Positions 26,143 through 35,276 of a stretch of DNA of 64,000 bases are shown here, piece by piece. The stretch's first letter is position 1. Every line of letters begins with the position of its first letter. Position numbers and translations under genes: made by a program. The stretch comes from Bradyrhizobium frederickii (GTDB lineage: Bacteria > Pseudomonadota > Alphaproteobacteria > Rhizobiales > Xanthobacteraceae), in the NCBI RefSeq assembly GCF_004570865.1, contig NZ_SPQS01000005.1:1-64000 (forward strand). Direction: 5' to 3'. A model generated the notes under the pieces. The model did no database searches and was not told where the DNA came from. It saw only the letters and a program-made list of their open reading frames with translations.

Positions 26143-27051
26143 ATGACCGACAGTCCCGACGCCGAATCCCGATTTCTCGAACAGCTCGGCCAGCGCGTGC
26201 GCACCATGCGCGCGTTGCGCGGCATGTCGCGCAAGGTGCTCGCCAAGGTATCAGGAATCTCGGAGCGCTACATCGCGCAGCTCGAAAGCGGCAAGGGCAA
26301 TGTCTCCATCGTGCTGCTCCGCCGCGTCTCCGACGCGATGGGCGCACATCTTGAAGACCTGCTTCCCTCGGCCGAGCCGACACCGGACTGGCAGATGTTT
26401 CGCGATCTCCTGCGCAAGGCGACGCCGGCGCAGATCGCGCAGGCCAAGGATCTGCTCGCCGGGGGCAGCGCAACCGCGCCGCGGCGCGCGCCGTTCTGTG
26501 GCATCGCGCTGATCGGCCTGCGCGGCGCCGGCAAATCCACGCTCGGCAAGATCCTGGCGAAGAAGGTCGGCTGGAGCTTCGTCGAGCTCAACAAGGAGGT
26601 CGAGCAGCAGAACGGGCTCTCGGTCGCCGAGATCATCGCGCTGTACGGCCAGGAAGGTTTTCGCCGCATGGAGCAGGCGGCGCTGCAGCAGCTGCTGGCG
26701 CGCAACGAGCTGATGGTGCTGGCGACCGGCGGCGGCATCGTCTCGGAGCCCCTGACCTTCGACCAGATCCTGACCTCGTTCTACACGATCTGGCTCAAGG
26801 CCGAGCCCGAGGAGCACATGGCCCGAGTCCGTCGCCAGGGCGATCTGCGTCCGATGGCGGACGACCGCTCCGCCATGGCGGAGCTGCGCAACATCCTCTT
26901 GAGCCGCGAGCCGCTGTATTCGCGCGCGACGGCCGTGGTCGATACCGCCGGCCTCTCGGTCGATGCAGCCGCCGCGCGGCTGGTCGAGGCCGTGCGGCCG
27001 GTGCTGCAGAACGAGGCCCGCAGCTTCGGGCTGCGCAGCGTGGCGCTGTAG
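26143..27051 (+). CDS. boxR: BoxR/BzdR-type regulator (HTH plus shikimate-kinase-like domain)
   Basis: Benzoyl-CoA-responsive transcriptional repressor. The 302-residue protein has the two-domain architecture unique to this family: an XRE helix-turn-helix (about 13-70, SRKVLAKVSGISERYIAQLE) and a C-terminal domain resembling shikimate kinase with Walker A GLRGAGKST at residues 125-133 and an ATGGGIVSE segment. In characterised relatives the kinase-like domain senses benzoyl-CoA instead of phosphorylating shikimate. It is divergent from bclA. Candidate operators lie at 23252-23269 and 35277-35300. Confidence 0.93.
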   Translation: MTDSPDAESRFLEQLGQRVRTMRALRGMSRKVLAKVSGISERYIAQLESGKGNVSIVLLRRVSDAMGAHLEDLLPSAEPTPDWQMFRDLLRKATPAQIAQAKDLLAGGSATAPRRAPFCGIALIGLRGAGKSTLGKILAKKVGWSFVELNKEVEQQNGLSVAEIIALYGQEGFRRMEQAALQQLLARNELMVLATGGGIVSEPLTFDQILTSFYTIWLKAEPEEHMARVRRQGDLRPMADDRSAMAELRNILLSREPLYSRATAVVDTAGLSVDAAAARLVEAVRPVLQNEARSFGLRSVAL

Positions 27052-27080
27052 GGCGAGCCTCTCACCACGCACTCGCTGCG

Positions 27081-27224
27081 TTCCCTCCCCCTTGCGGAGG
27101 GTTAGGGAGAGGGGTCCACACGGGGACTCCATCCTTCACGCAACACGTTCCTTCTTCGCCACAAAGAACACCTTTTCCTGGGCCACCCCTCTCCCCCGCC
27201 CTCCCCCGCAAGGGGGGAGGGAGC
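27081..27224. repeat. family B palindromic repeat
   Basis: TTCCCTCCCCCTTGCGGAGG opens and AAGGGGGGAGGGAGC closes the element, with the GGTCCACACGGGGACTCC and GGGCCACCCCTCTCCC inner parts as in the copies at 24268 and 63701. Lies downstream of boxR; convergent PRC gene follows. Confidence 0.85.
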
Positions 27225-27369
27225 GCAGTTGTGCGCGCCGAAGCACTTCGCATCCATTTCGTTCCGCAAATGGACGATATGAAGAGCAGCCAACTTCGGG
27301 CTTCAATAATGACCTCCACCAACGTCAGCGCGTCCGCCGAGAATGCGGCCTACCTGGCCGACTTGGTCG

Positions 27370-27702
27370 CTAGACCGACCAGTAATGCGGATGCGGGTAG
27401 GACCGCGAACGGTCACCCCAGTCGAACGCATCGCCATCGAACTCGCAGGGGCCACTGCTGAGTTCGTCCAGCGTCAACTCGATCTGGAACGCCTCGCGTC
27501 TTGGGTCGTATTTCAACGCGCTCCACTGGAGAGGGTAGTGATGGTGGGTGCCAAGCAGTCCACCGGTCTTGATCACCGCATAGGCAACCATCCCACTCAT
27601 CTTGTCGAGCATCAGTCGTTCGATCGTGCCGAGCTTCGTACCGTCGCGCCCGTAGACGGCGACACGCTCCACGCGATCACTGGGAACCATGGTATGATGC
27701 AT
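27370..27702 (-). CDS. PRC-barrel domain protein
   Basis: A 110-residue soluble protein with a single PRC-barrel: VAVYGRDGTKLGTIERLMLD (about residues 14-33) followed by VAYAVIKTGGLLGTHHHYPL. PRC-barrel proteins of this size are common in rhizobia and often stress-linked; no specific function is known. GGGAGG precedes the ATG. The C-terminus is rich in Asp, His and Tyr (GDRSRSYPHPHYW). Not obviously part of the neighbouring pathways. Confidence 0.85.
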   Translation of the reverse strand: MHHTMVPSDRVERVAVYGRDGTKLGTIERLMLDKMSGMVAYAVIKTGGLLGTHHHYPLQWSALKYDPRREAFQIELTLDELSSGPCEFDGDAFDWGDRSRSYPHPHYWSV

Positions 27703-27767
27703 GGCGTCCTCCCTGTTCTCATGCTTGCGCCCATTATAGCACCGGTTTCGAGACAGCGGGAATGCAG

Positions 27768-28553
27768 TTACAGAAGTTGCGACCGCAGCGACGCCGCCCC
27801 CTCCTGCAGCAGCGGCAGGAAACGATCGACCAATTCCTGCGCCGGCACGCGGTCGACATGGGCCCCCATGTTGATGGCGGCAACGATGACGCCGTCGTAG
27901 CGACGGACCGGAACCGAGATCGAACGAAAATGCGGCTCGGCCTCGCGATCGACCAGGGAATAGCCTTGCGCACGGTCGGCGGCGATGCGCGCCAGCAGCA
28001 CCTTCGGGTCGGTCTGTGTCTGCGGCGTCAGCGCCTCGCGCGTCATCGCCTTCAGGCGCGCGGCAAGGGCGGCATCGTCGAGCCGGCCGAGCATGGCGCG
28101 GCCGACCGAGGTGCAGAACGAAGGCAGGCGGTAGCCGATCTCGAGTCCACCCGAGAACACCCGCGCCGGACTCCCCCGGGCAATGAACACGACGTCATCG
28201 CCGTCGAGCACCGCGAGCGAAGAGATTTCGTTCGCTGCGGTCGCAACGTGATCGAGCACGGGCTGCAGCACCGCGACGAGCTGGTTGGAGCGCAGGTAAG
28301 ACGCCGCCAGCGTCAGCACATGCGGGGTCAGTGAGAACAGCTTCCCATCGCCCGAGACATAGCCGCCGCGCTGGAGCGTGAACAGCATGCGCCGTGCGGT
28401 GGCGCGCGGCAGATCGGCGGCGCGGGCGAGATCGCTCAGCGTCATCGGACCCGCATTGGTGCCGAAACATTGCAGCAGGCGCAGGCCGCGATCGAGCGCC
28501 TCGACGAAATCCGTCGCGCGCTCCTCGCTCTCGCTCCGCTTCAGCTTGGGCAT
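27768..28553 (-). CDS. IclR-family regulator
   Basis: A 261-residue protein with an N-terminal winged helix (MTLSDLARAADLPRATARRML) and C-terminal IclR effector domain (SLVDREAEPHFRSISVPVRR). It resembles the PcaR/PobR-type group that controls aromatic catabolism. It is divergent from the Rieske oxygenase gene, and an inverted repeat between them is a candidate operator, so it most likely controls the oxygenase/ligase pair. The start at 28553 is taken over 28601 because MPKLKRSESEERATDF is the typical family N-terminus. Confidence 0.9.
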   Translation of the reverse strand: MPKLKRSESEERATDFVEALDRGLRLLQCFGTNAGPMTLSDLARAADLPRATARRMLFTLQRGGYVSGDGKLFSLTPHVLTLAASYLRSNQLVAVLQPVLDHVATAANEISSLAVLDGDDVVFIARGSPARVFSGGLEIGYRLPSFCTSVGRAMLGRLDDAALAARLKAMTREALTPQTQTDPKVLLARIAADRAQGYSLVDREAEPHFRSISVPVRRYDGVIVAAINMGAHVDRVPAQELVDRFLPLLQEGAASLRSQLL

Positions 28554-28603
28554 GGGAGGATCCTGCAAAATAGTGCTTGCTGCCGGATCACGGCATGGCA
28601 TAA

Positions 28604-28628
28604 TTCGCCCATTCGTTCAATAGGCGAA
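28604..28628. promoter_or_regulatory. inverted repeat between iclR-type gene and Rieske gene
   Basis: TTCGCC-N13-GGCGAA (28604-28609 and 28623-28628), overlapping GTTC-N7-GAAC. It lies centrally in the 106-nt divergent intergenic region, the usual place for an IclR-family operator. Binding is inferred. Confidence 0.55.
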
Positions 28629-28659
28629 CAAACGCCACTCCACAAGGGATGCCCGCGCC

Positions 28660-30018
28660 ATGATGAGCCAGGAGCAGAACGACCTGATCACCCGCACCGG
28701 GCCGAAGGATCCGTGCGGCAGACTGATGCGGAGCTATTGGCAGCCGGCGGCGCTGGTGGACGAGCTAGAGGGCGCTCGCCCGATCCGCCCGGTCAGACTG
28801 CTCGGCGAGAACCTGGTGCTGTTCCGTGACGAGACCGGACGCTACGGCCTGATGGATCGCCACTGCGCCCATCGCGGCGCCGACCTCGCCTTCGGCCGGC
28901 TCGAGCATGGCGGCCTGCGCTGCGCCTTCCACGGCTGGCTGTTCGACGCGACCGGCCAGTGCACCGAGACGCCGGCGGAGCCGAAGGATTCGAAGCTCTG
29001 CCAGAACATCCGGCAACGCTCGTATCCCGTGGTCGAGAAGAGCGGCATCCTCTGGGCGTATCTTGGCGAAGGTGAGCCGCCGGCATTTCCTGAAATCGAT
29101 TGTTTCGTTGCGCCGGGCAGCCATACTTTCGCGTTCAAGGGCCACATGGCGTGCAACTGGCTGCAGGCGCTGGAGGTCGGCATCGATCCCGCGCACGCCT
29201 CCTATCTGCATCGCTTCTTCGAGGACGAGGACACCTCCACCGCCTACGGCAAGCAATTCCGCGGCGCCTCCGCCGGCAGCGATCTGCCGATGACGAAGAT
29301 CCTGCGCGAGTACGACCGCCCGATCATCAATGTCGAGCACACCGAATACGGCCTGCGCCTGATCGCGCTGCGCGAGATCGACGAGGAGCGCACCCATGTG
29401 CGCGTCACCAACCAGCTGTTCCCGCACGGCTTCGTCATCCCCATGAGCACGGAGATGACGATCACGCAATGGCACGTGCCGGTCGACGACGAGAACTGTT
29501 ATTGGTACGCGATCTTCACCAGCTACGCGGCCCCGGTCGACAAGCAGAAGATGCGCGACCAGCGGCTCGAGCTCTATGAGCTGCCGGACTACAAGTCGCG
29601 CAAGAACCGCAGCAACGATTACGGCTTCGATCCGCACGAGCAGCACACCGCGACCTATACCGGCATGGGCAACGACATCAACGTCCACGACCAATGGGCG
29701 GTGGAATCGATGGGCGCGATCCAGGACCGCACCAAGGAGCATCTCGGTTCGAGCGACAAGGCGATCGTGCAGTACCGCCGCCTGCTGCGGCAGGAGATCG
29801 AGAAGGTCTCGGGCGGCGAGAAGCCGTTGCTGTTCCTGGACGAGGCCAATGCGCGCAGCATCCAGGGACCGGCGACCATGGACGGCATCGGCCCGACCCG
29901 GGGCTGGGAGACCTACTGGATGGAAGTCGACGTCAAGCGCCGCCGCGGCGCGCCGTGGACCGCGCCGGTGCCGAAGGAGATCGCTGATAACGTCCATAAG
30001 CTGACGGCGGCGGAGTGA
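28660..30018 (+). CDS. Rieske non-heme iron oxygenase, phthalate-dioxygenase type
   Basis: Ring-hydroxylating or demethylating oxygenase alpha subunit of the homomeric (phthalate 4,5-dioxygenase-like) class. In the 452-residue protein the Rieske [2Fe-2S] ligands are C69-x-H71 and C88-x2-H91 (CAHRGADL, CAFHGW). The mononuclear iron region follows as NWLQALEVGIDPAHASYLH with H179 and H184. No beta subunit or reductase is encoded nearby, so an unlinked reductase must supply electrons. AAGGGA precedes the ATG. Followed by a glutamine-synthetase-like gene on the same strand. Substrate unknown. Confidence 0.92.
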   Translation: MMSQEQNDLITRTGPKDPCGRLMRSYWQPAALVDELEGARPIRPVRLLGENLVLFRDETGRYGLMDRHCAHRGADLAFGRLEHGGLRCAFHGWLFDATGQCTETPAEPKDSKLCQNIRQRSYPVVEKSGILWAYLGEGEPPAFPEIDCFVAPGSHTFAFKGHMACNWLQALEVGIDPAHASYLHRFFEDEDTSTAYGKQFRGASAGSDLPMTKILREYDRPIINVEHTEYGLRLIALREIDEERTHVRVTNQLFPHGFVIPMSTEMTITQWHVPVDDENCYWYAIFTSYAAPVDKQKMRDQRLELYELPDYKSRKNRSNDYGFDPHEQHTATYTGMGNDINVHDQWAVESMGAIQDRTKEHLGSSDKAIVQYRRLLRQEIEKVSGGEKPLLFLDEANARSIQGPATMDGIGPTRGWETYWMEVDVKRRRGAPWTAPVPKEIADNVHKLTAAE

Positions 30019-30069
30019 TGGCGCCGATCGTCGCCGGCGAGTCGCGACGACGGCTCAGCAATCTCTGGT

Positions 30070-30169
30070 GTCATGCTCCGCGAAAGCGGGGCATCCAGTA
30101 CGCCGCTGCCTCTCGTGGATACGTTGCCGTCTCTGGAATACTGGATCGTCCGCCTTCGCGGACGATGAC
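30070..30169. repeat. family A repeat, GGGGCATCCAGTA subtype
   Basis: GTCATGCTCCGCGAAAGCGG at the left, CTTCGCGGACGATGAC at the right; middle parts match the copy at 19784. It lies between the Rieske and ligase genes and can be read through in the ligase frame, which is why the ligase start must be placed downstream of it. Confidence 0.85.
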
Positions 30170-30211
30170 AGTGTGCCCTATACTCTCATCGAGCGAAAAG
30201 GAACGAGCAAA

Positions 30212-31660
30212 GTGACTTTCGTCGCGCGTCATGCGCTGTGGTCGGATGAGCAGAGGGACGCCGCGGCGCGCATGTGCCGCATCGTCGAGGAGAGGAATCT
30301 CGAGGTCATCCGCCTCGCCTTCCCCGACCAGCACGGCATCCTGCGCGGCAAGACCATCATTGCCACTGAAGCGATCGCGTCGCTGGAGAGCGGCTGCTCC
30401 ATCACCACCACCATGCTCGCCAAGGACACGTCGCACCGCACGGTGTTTCCGGTGTTCACCGCGGGCGGCGGCTTCGGCATGAAGGAGATGGAGGGCGCGG
30501 CCGACGTGCTGATGGTCGCCGATCCCACCACGTTTCGCGTCTTGCCGTGGGCACCGACCACGGGCTGGGTGCTGTGCGACCTCCACTTCAATGACGGCCG
30601 CCCGGTGCCGTTCGCGACGCGCTCGCTCTATCGCAAGGTGCTCGACGAGCTCGCGGGCCGCGGCCACGATTTCGTCGCCGGCCTCGAGGTCGAATTCCAC
30701 ATCTTCAGGCTCGACGATGCGCATATGCGGCCGGAGGATGCCGGCCAGCCCGGCACGCCGCCATCGGTGAGCCTGCTCAGCCACGGCTATCAATATCTCA
30801 CCGAGCAGCGCTTCGATCAGATGGAACCGGTGCTTGAGATCCTGCGCCGCGACATCGTCGCGCTTGGCCTGCCCCTGCGCTCCGTCGAGGTCGAGTTCGG
30901 ACCGAGCCAGTGCGAGTTCACCTTCGCGCCGCGCAAGGGGCTGGAGCCCGCCGACAACATGGTGCTGTTCCGCTCCGCCGTGAAGCAGATCGCACGCCGG
31001 CACGGCTATCACGCCACCTTCATGTGCCGGCCGAAGCTGCCGAACGTGTTCGCCAGCGGCTGGCACCTGCACCAGTCGATCGTCTCGCGCGCGAGCGGCG
31101 AGAATCTGTTCATGACCAAGGAATCGGCGAAAGACGGCAGCGAGCCGCTCAGCGCGTTCGGCAAGGCCTACCTCGCCGGCCTGCTCGACCACGCCCGCGC
31201 CTCGACATTGTTCACCACGCCCACCATCAACGGCTACAAGCGCTACCGCTCCTATTCGCTGGCGCCGGACCGCGCGATCTGGGGCCGCGACAATCGCGGC
31301 GTGATGATCCGCGTGCTCGGCGGCGCGAGTGATGCCGCAACGCGCCTGGAGAACCGCATCGGCGAGCCAGCAGCGAACCCGTATCTCTACATGGCCTCGC
31401 AGATTCTATCTGGCCTCGACGGCGTCGATCGCAGGCTCGATCCCGGCCCCTCCGCCGACACGCCCTACGAGACCAAGGCGCCGCTGCTGCCGAAATCACT
31501 GCGCGATGCCGTCGCCGCGCTGAAGGACGATCCGTTCTTCCGCGAGAAGCTCGGGGCGGAGTTCGTCGACTATTACACCCACATCAAGAACGCCGAGATC
31601 GACCGCTTCCTGTCCGAGGTGACCGACTGGGAGCACCGGGAATATTTCGAGGTGTTTTGA
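30212..31660 (+). CDS. glutamine-synthetase-like gamma-glutamyl ligase
   Basis: A 482-residue member of the glutamine synthetase superfamily. The ATP/metal motifs are visible: GLEVEFHIF (E159, E161), VEVEFGPSQCEF and GWHLHQS (283-289), plus NRIGEPAANPYLY near the C-terminus. It is more divergent than assimilatory GlnA and lacks the adenylylation-site context, so it probably joins glutamate to an amine other than ammonia (compare the GS-like proteins of aniline and polyamine catabolism). The GTG at 30212 with AAGGA upstream is chosen because the longer frame is repeat sequence. Proximity to the Rieske gene suggests a joint pathway; that is inference. Confidence 0.85.
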   Translation: MTFVARHALWSDEQRDAAARMCRIVEERNLEVIRLAFPDQHGILRGKTIIATEAIASLESGCSITTTMLAKDTSHRTVFPVFTAGGGFGMKEMEGAADVLMVADPTTFRVLPWAPTTGWVLCDLHFNDGRPVPFATRSLYRKVLDELAGRGHDFVAGLEVEFHIFRLDDAHMRPEDAGQPGTPPSVSLLSHGYQYLTEQRFDQMEPVLEILRRDIVALGLPLRSVEVEFGPSQCEFTFAPRKGLEPADNMVLFRSAVKQIARRHGYHATFMCRPKLPNVFASGWHLHQSIVSRASGENLFMTKESAKDGSEPLSAFGKAYLAGLLDHARASTLFTTPTINGYKRYRSYSLAPDRAIWGRDNRGVMIRVLGGASDAATRLENRIGEPAANPYLYMASQILSGLDGVDRRLDPGPSADTPYETKAPLLPKSLRDAVAALKDDPFFREKLGAEFVDYYTHIKNAEIDRFLSEVTDWEHREYFEVF

Positions 31661-31709
31661 GCTGGCCCGTAGCTCTCTCCGGTACCGGTGAGGCGTCCCG
31701 CTCTTCCCC

Positions 31710-31792
31710 GTCATTGCGAGCGCAGCGAGGCAATCCAGACTGCCCCCGCAGAGAGACTCTGGATTGCTTGGTCGCTCCGCTCCTCGCAATGA
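31710..31792. repeat. short palindromic repeat (GTCATTGCGAGCGCAGCGA)
   Basis: GTCATTGCGAGCGCAGCGAG at the left and CGCTCCTCGCAATGA at the right, with an inner CAATCCAGACTGC / TCTGGATTGC stem. Related in organisation to family A but with different ends. Lies between the convergent ligase and livF genes. Confidence 0.75.
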
Positions 31793-31808
31793 GGGGAGAG
31801 AGCGGCGG

Positions 31809-32522
31809 CTAAATCCCCAGATATTTGCGCTGCAAATCCGGCTCGGCCAACAGCTGGTCGGAGGTGCCGCTCCATACCGTCTTGCCGCGCTCGATGATGT
31901 AATGGCGATCGCAGATGCGGGCGAGATGGTCGACGTTCTTGTCGACGACCAGGATCGACTGCCCCCGGCTCTTGAGCAGCGACAGGCAGTGCCAGATCTC
32001 TTCGCGGATCAGCGGCGCGAGGCCTTCGGTCGCCTCGTCCAGGATGAGAAGCTTCGGATTGGTCATCAGCGCGCGACCGATCGCGAGCATCTGCTGCTCG
32101 CCGCCGGAGAGCTGGTTGCCCATGTTGGACGCACGTTCGGCGAGGCGCGGGAACAGCACATAGATCGCCGGCAGTGTCCAAGGATTGGGGCTGCCGAAGC
32201 GATCGGCCGCGGCCGCGACCAGGTTTTCGCGCACGGTGAGGTTCGGGAAGATCTGGCGTCCCTCGGGGACGAGGCCGACGCCAAGCTTTGCAATTCGGTA
32301 GGACGGCAGCTGCCGCACCTCGGCGCCCGCAAAACGGATCGCGCCCGCGCGGGCCGGCGTCAGGCCCATGATGGAGCGGATGGTGGTGGTCTTGCCCATG
32401 CCGTTGCGGCCCATCAGCGAGACCATCTCGCCCGGCTTGATCGACAACGACAGGCCGAACAGCACCTGCGAGAGGCCATAGCAGGTCTCGATGCCGTCGA
32501 CGTCGAGCAGCGCGTCAGCCAT
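31809..32522 (-). CDS. livF: Liv-type ABC transporter ATP-binding protein LivF
   Basis: Second ATPase of a branched-chain-amino-acid-type (HAAT) importer. The 237-residue protein has Walker A GRNGMGKTT, signature LSGGEQQML and Walker B LLILDEATEGLAP, the LivF-specific version. Its start overlaps livG by 8 nt. Part of livH-M-G-F on the minus strand with no binding-protein gene attached. Gene symbols here indicate family position, not proven leucine transport. Confidence 0.92.
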   Translation of the reverse strand: MADALLDVDGIETCYGLSQVLFGLSLSIKPGEMVSLMGRNGMGKTTTIRSIMGLTPARAGAIRFAGAEVRQLPSYRIAKLGVGLVPEGRQIFPNLTVRENLVAAAADRFGSPNPWTLPAIYVLFPRLAERASNMGNQLSGGEQQMLAIGRALMTNPKLLILDEATEGLAPLIREEIWHCLSLLKSRGQSILVVDKNVDHLARICDRHYIIERGKTVWSGTSDQLLAEPDLQRKYLGI

Positions 32523-33282
32523 GATGCGTCACCACATGCTGGTCGCCGAGATAGGCGCGCTTGACGTCTTCGTTGGCCCGGATCGCGACCGGATCGCCGG
32601 AGGCGATGACGCGACCATAGACCAGCACCGAGATGCGGTCGGCCAGCGCGAACACCGCTGGCATGTCGTGCTCGACCAGCACGATCGAGACTTCCTTGCG
32701 CAGCTCCTGCAGCAGTTTCACCATGCCCTGGGATTCGGTGACGCCGAGGCCGGCCATCGGCTCGTCGAGCAGCAGCAATTTCGGCTTGCTGGCGAGCGCG
32801 ACCGCAAGCTCGATCTGGCGTCGCTCGCCATGGCTGAGCCTCGAGACCAGAACATCGGCGCGATGAGCCAGGCCAACGCGATCGAGCGCGGCATGTGCGG
32901 CGTCGCGCAAACCTTTCTCCTTGCGCGCATCGGCGAAGAAGCGGAACGAGGTGCCGGCATGCGCCTGCGCCGCCAGCGCGACGTTATCCGCGGCGGTGAA
33001 ATCGAGCAGCAGCGAGGTGATCTGGAACGAACGCGCAAGGCCCAGCGCACAGCGCCGATAGGCCGGCAAATATGTGATATCGCGCCCCGCCAGCGAGACG
33101 CTGCCGGAATGCGGCGCGAGATGTCCGGTGAGCTGGCTGATCAGCGTGGTCTTGCCGGCGCCGTTCGGGCCGATGATGGCGTGCAGCTCGCCGCTGGCGA
33201 CGTCGAGCGAGACGTTGTCCGTCGCGATGATGCCGCCGAAGCGGCGCACCAGCTTTTCGACGCGGAGCAGGGGTTCAGCCAC
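32515..33282 (-). CDS. livG: Liv-type ABC transporter ATP-binding protein LivG
   Basis: First ATPase of the same importer, 255 residues. Walker A GPNGAGKTT, signature LSHGERRQIELA and Walker B LLLDEPMAGL are intact. I start it at the GTG at 33282 (GGAGGG five bases upstream, overlap of 8 nt with livM); the longer frame to 33324 has no ribosome site and lies in livM. Confidence 0.9.
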   Translation of the reverse strand: MAEPLLRVEKLVRRFGGIIATDNVSLDVASGELHAIIGPNGAGKTTLISQLTGHLAPHSGSVSLAGRDITYLPAYRRCALGLARSFQITSLLLDFTAADNVALAAQAHAGTSFRFFADARKEKGLRDAAHAALDRVGLAHRADVLVSRLSHGERRQIELAVALASKPKLLLLDEPMAGLGVTESQGMVKLLQELRKEVSIVLVEHDMPAVFALADRISVLVYGRVIASGDPVAIRANEDVKRAYLGDQHVVTHHG

Positions 33283-34219
33283 GGCCAGCCCTCCCGAGCA
33301 GGCCCATGATGCCGCCGCGGCCAAACAGCACGATCAGCAGCAGCAGCGGGCCCATGATCAGTGCCCAATATTCGGTGATCTGCGACAAGAACTCTTCCAG
33401 CAGCAGGAACACCACCGCGCCCATGACCGGCCCGAACAGCGTGCCCATGCCGCCAAGGATCACCATCACCATGAGGTCGCCGGAGCGGGTCCAGTACATC
33501 ACGGCCGGGCTGACGAAGTCGGTGTTGTTGGCGAGCAGCGCGCCGGCAAGGCCGCACATGGTGCCCGAGATGACGAAGCAGACCAGCTGGTAGCGCTTGG
33601 CGGGAAAGCCGATCGCCTGCATGCGCTGCTCGTTGGAGCGCAGGCCCTGCACGACGAGGCCGAAGCGCGAATTGACGATGCGCCAGATCAGGAAGATGAC
33701 GCCGAGCAGGCAGGCGAGGCAGAGATAGTAGAACTGCGTCCGGTTCGACAAGTTGATCAGCCCGGAGAAGTCGCTGCGGTTGTAGACGGTGAGGCCGTCA
33801 TCGCCGCCGTAACGCGCAAGGCCCGAGGCGACGTAATAGGCCATTTGCGCGAAGGCGAGCGTGATCATGATGAAATAGACGCCGCGGGTGCGCAGCGAGA
33901 GCGCGCCGATCACCAGCGCATAGATTGCGGAAGCCGCCAGCGCGACCGGAAACTGGATGAAGCCCGACCCGACGCCTTCCTGCGCCAGCATGCCCACGGC
34001 ATAGCCGCCGATGCCGAGATAGGCGGCGTGGCCGAAGCTCATCATGCCGCCGAAGCCCATGATGAGGTTGAGGCTCGCGGCCGCCAGCGCCAGGATGATG
34101 ATGCGGGTGAACAGCGTCAGGATGAAGATGTTGCCTGACAGCTGCGAATAGAGCGGCAGCAGCACGAGGCCCGCCAGCATCAGGGCCGTGACGGCCTTGC
34201 TCACGCTCAAACCCTTCAT
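33275..34219 (-). CDS. livM: Liv-type ABC transporter permease LivM
   Basis: Inner-membrane permease of 314 residues with about eight to ten membrane segments. LivM motifs include LNLIMGFGGMMSFGHAAYLG near residue 50 and the C-terminal GGMGTLFGPVMGA ATPase-contact region. Its start overlaps livH by four bases (ATGA). Substrate undefined; see the BoxR operator upstream of livH. Confidence 0.92.
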   Translation of the reverse strand: MKGLSVSKAVTALMLAGLVLLPLYSQLSGNIFILTLFTRIIILALAAASLNLIMGFGGMMSFGHAAYLGIGGYAVGMLAQEGVGSGFIQFPVALAASAIYALVIGALSLRTRGVYFIMITLAFAQMAYYVASGLARYGGDDGLTVYNRSDFSGLINLSNRTQFYYLCLACLLGVIFLIWRIVNSRFGLVVQGLRSNEQRMQAIGFPAKRYQLVCFVISGTMCGLAGALLANNTDFVSPAVMYWTRSGDLMVMVILGGMGTLFGPVMGAVVFLLLEEFLSQITEYWALIMGPLLLLIVLFGRGGIMGLLGRAGRG

Positions 34220-35136
34220 CGACGGTTGGCCGGAAACAGCCCCTCCGGCCGCACCACCAGCACGATCGCCATCAACAGGTAGATCAGCATGGAGGACAGC
34301 GCGGGCGCGGCGGTGGAGGCGGCGGCGCCGCTCAGCACCTGCCGCAGCAGATTGGGCAGGAAGGCGCGGCCGAGCGTGTCGATCATGCCGACGAAGATCG
34401 CGGCGAGGAACGCGCCGCGGATCGAGCCGATGCCGCCGATCACGATGATGACGAAGGCGAGGATCAGGATGTTCTCGCCCATGCCGATCTGCACGGTGAG
34501 GATCGGCGCCTGCATCAGGCCGGCAAGGCCCGCGAGCGCGGCCCCTAAGCCGAACACCAGCGTATAGAGCAGCTTGATGTTGATGCCGAGCGCGCCGATC
34601 ATCTCGCGGTTGGAGGCGCCGGCGCGGATCAACATGCCGATGCGGGTGCGCATCACGCCGAGATAGAGCAGGAGCGCGACCAGCAGCGCCACGATGATGA
34701 TGGCGAGACGATAGGCCGGATAGTGAATGCCGGGCAGGATCGGCACCGGCACGGTGAGCCAGGCCGGCAACGGCAGCGCGAGGCCCGCCGGACCCCAGAT
34801 CAGCCGCACGGCTTCGTTAAAGAACAGGATCAGGCCGAACGTCGCCAGCACGTGGTCGAGATGGTCGCGGCCGTAGAGATGCCGCAGCGCGCTGACCTCC
34901 AGCACGATGCCGAGCACCAGGGTGGCGCCGAGCGCCATCAGCGCACCGAGCAGGAAGCTGCCGGTCCAGGCCGCGAAGGTCGCGGCGAAATAGGCGCCCA
35001 TCATGTAGAGCGAGCCGTGCGCGAGGTTGACGAGATCCATGATCCCGAACACCAGCGTCAGGCCGGCGGCGAGCAGAAACAGCAGCAGGCCAAACTGCAA
35101 TCCGTTCAAGAACTGTTCGACGACGAGCAGCATCAA
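34216..35136 (-). CDS. livH: Liv-type ABC transporter permease LivH
   Basis: First gene of the livHMGF operon: a 306-residue permease with the LivH signatures LTLVFGIMDLVNLAHGSLYM and IIVIGGIGSIRGAFLAAI. Unlike most such operons there is no periplasmic binding protein next to it, so the receptor must be encoded elsewhere (candidates at 47705 and 50576). Three TGCA motifs at 10-nt period lie 141-164 nt upstream, suggesting BoxR control and an aromatic acid substrate such as benzoate. Confidence 0.92.
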   Translation of the reverse strand: MMLLVVEQFLNGLQFGLLLFLLAAGLTLVFGIMDLVNLAHGSLYMMGAYFAATFAAWTGSFLLGALMALGATLVLGIVLEVSALRHLYGRDHLDHVLATFGLILFFNEAVRLIWGPAGLALPLPAWLTVPVPILPGIHYPAYRLAIIIVALLVALLLYLGVMRTRIGMLIRAGASNREMIGALGINIKLLYTLVFGLGAALAGLAGLMQAPILTVQIGMGENILILAFVIIVIGGIGSIRGAFLAAIFVGMIDTLGRAFLPNLLRQVLSGAAASTAAPALSSMLIYLLMAIVLVVRPEGLFPANRR

Positions 35137-35276
35137 GACTCTTTCAGGCGCACGCAGCGTCGCGCCGATGTTCGAACAATGTCGCCATCAGTGAAAGAGC
35201 TCCCCCTGCCTCTTCAAGGCCGAAAAATGGGTAATGGCAGTATCGTTCCGAGGCAAGAGCGATTCGACACCTGACA

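Noticed and set aside
27309..27460. short plus-strand frame beginning MTSTNVSASAENAAYLADLV
   Set aside because: The first residues look protein-like and could be a gene relic, but most of it is antisense to the PRC-barrel gene and ends in arginine-histidine shadow sequence.
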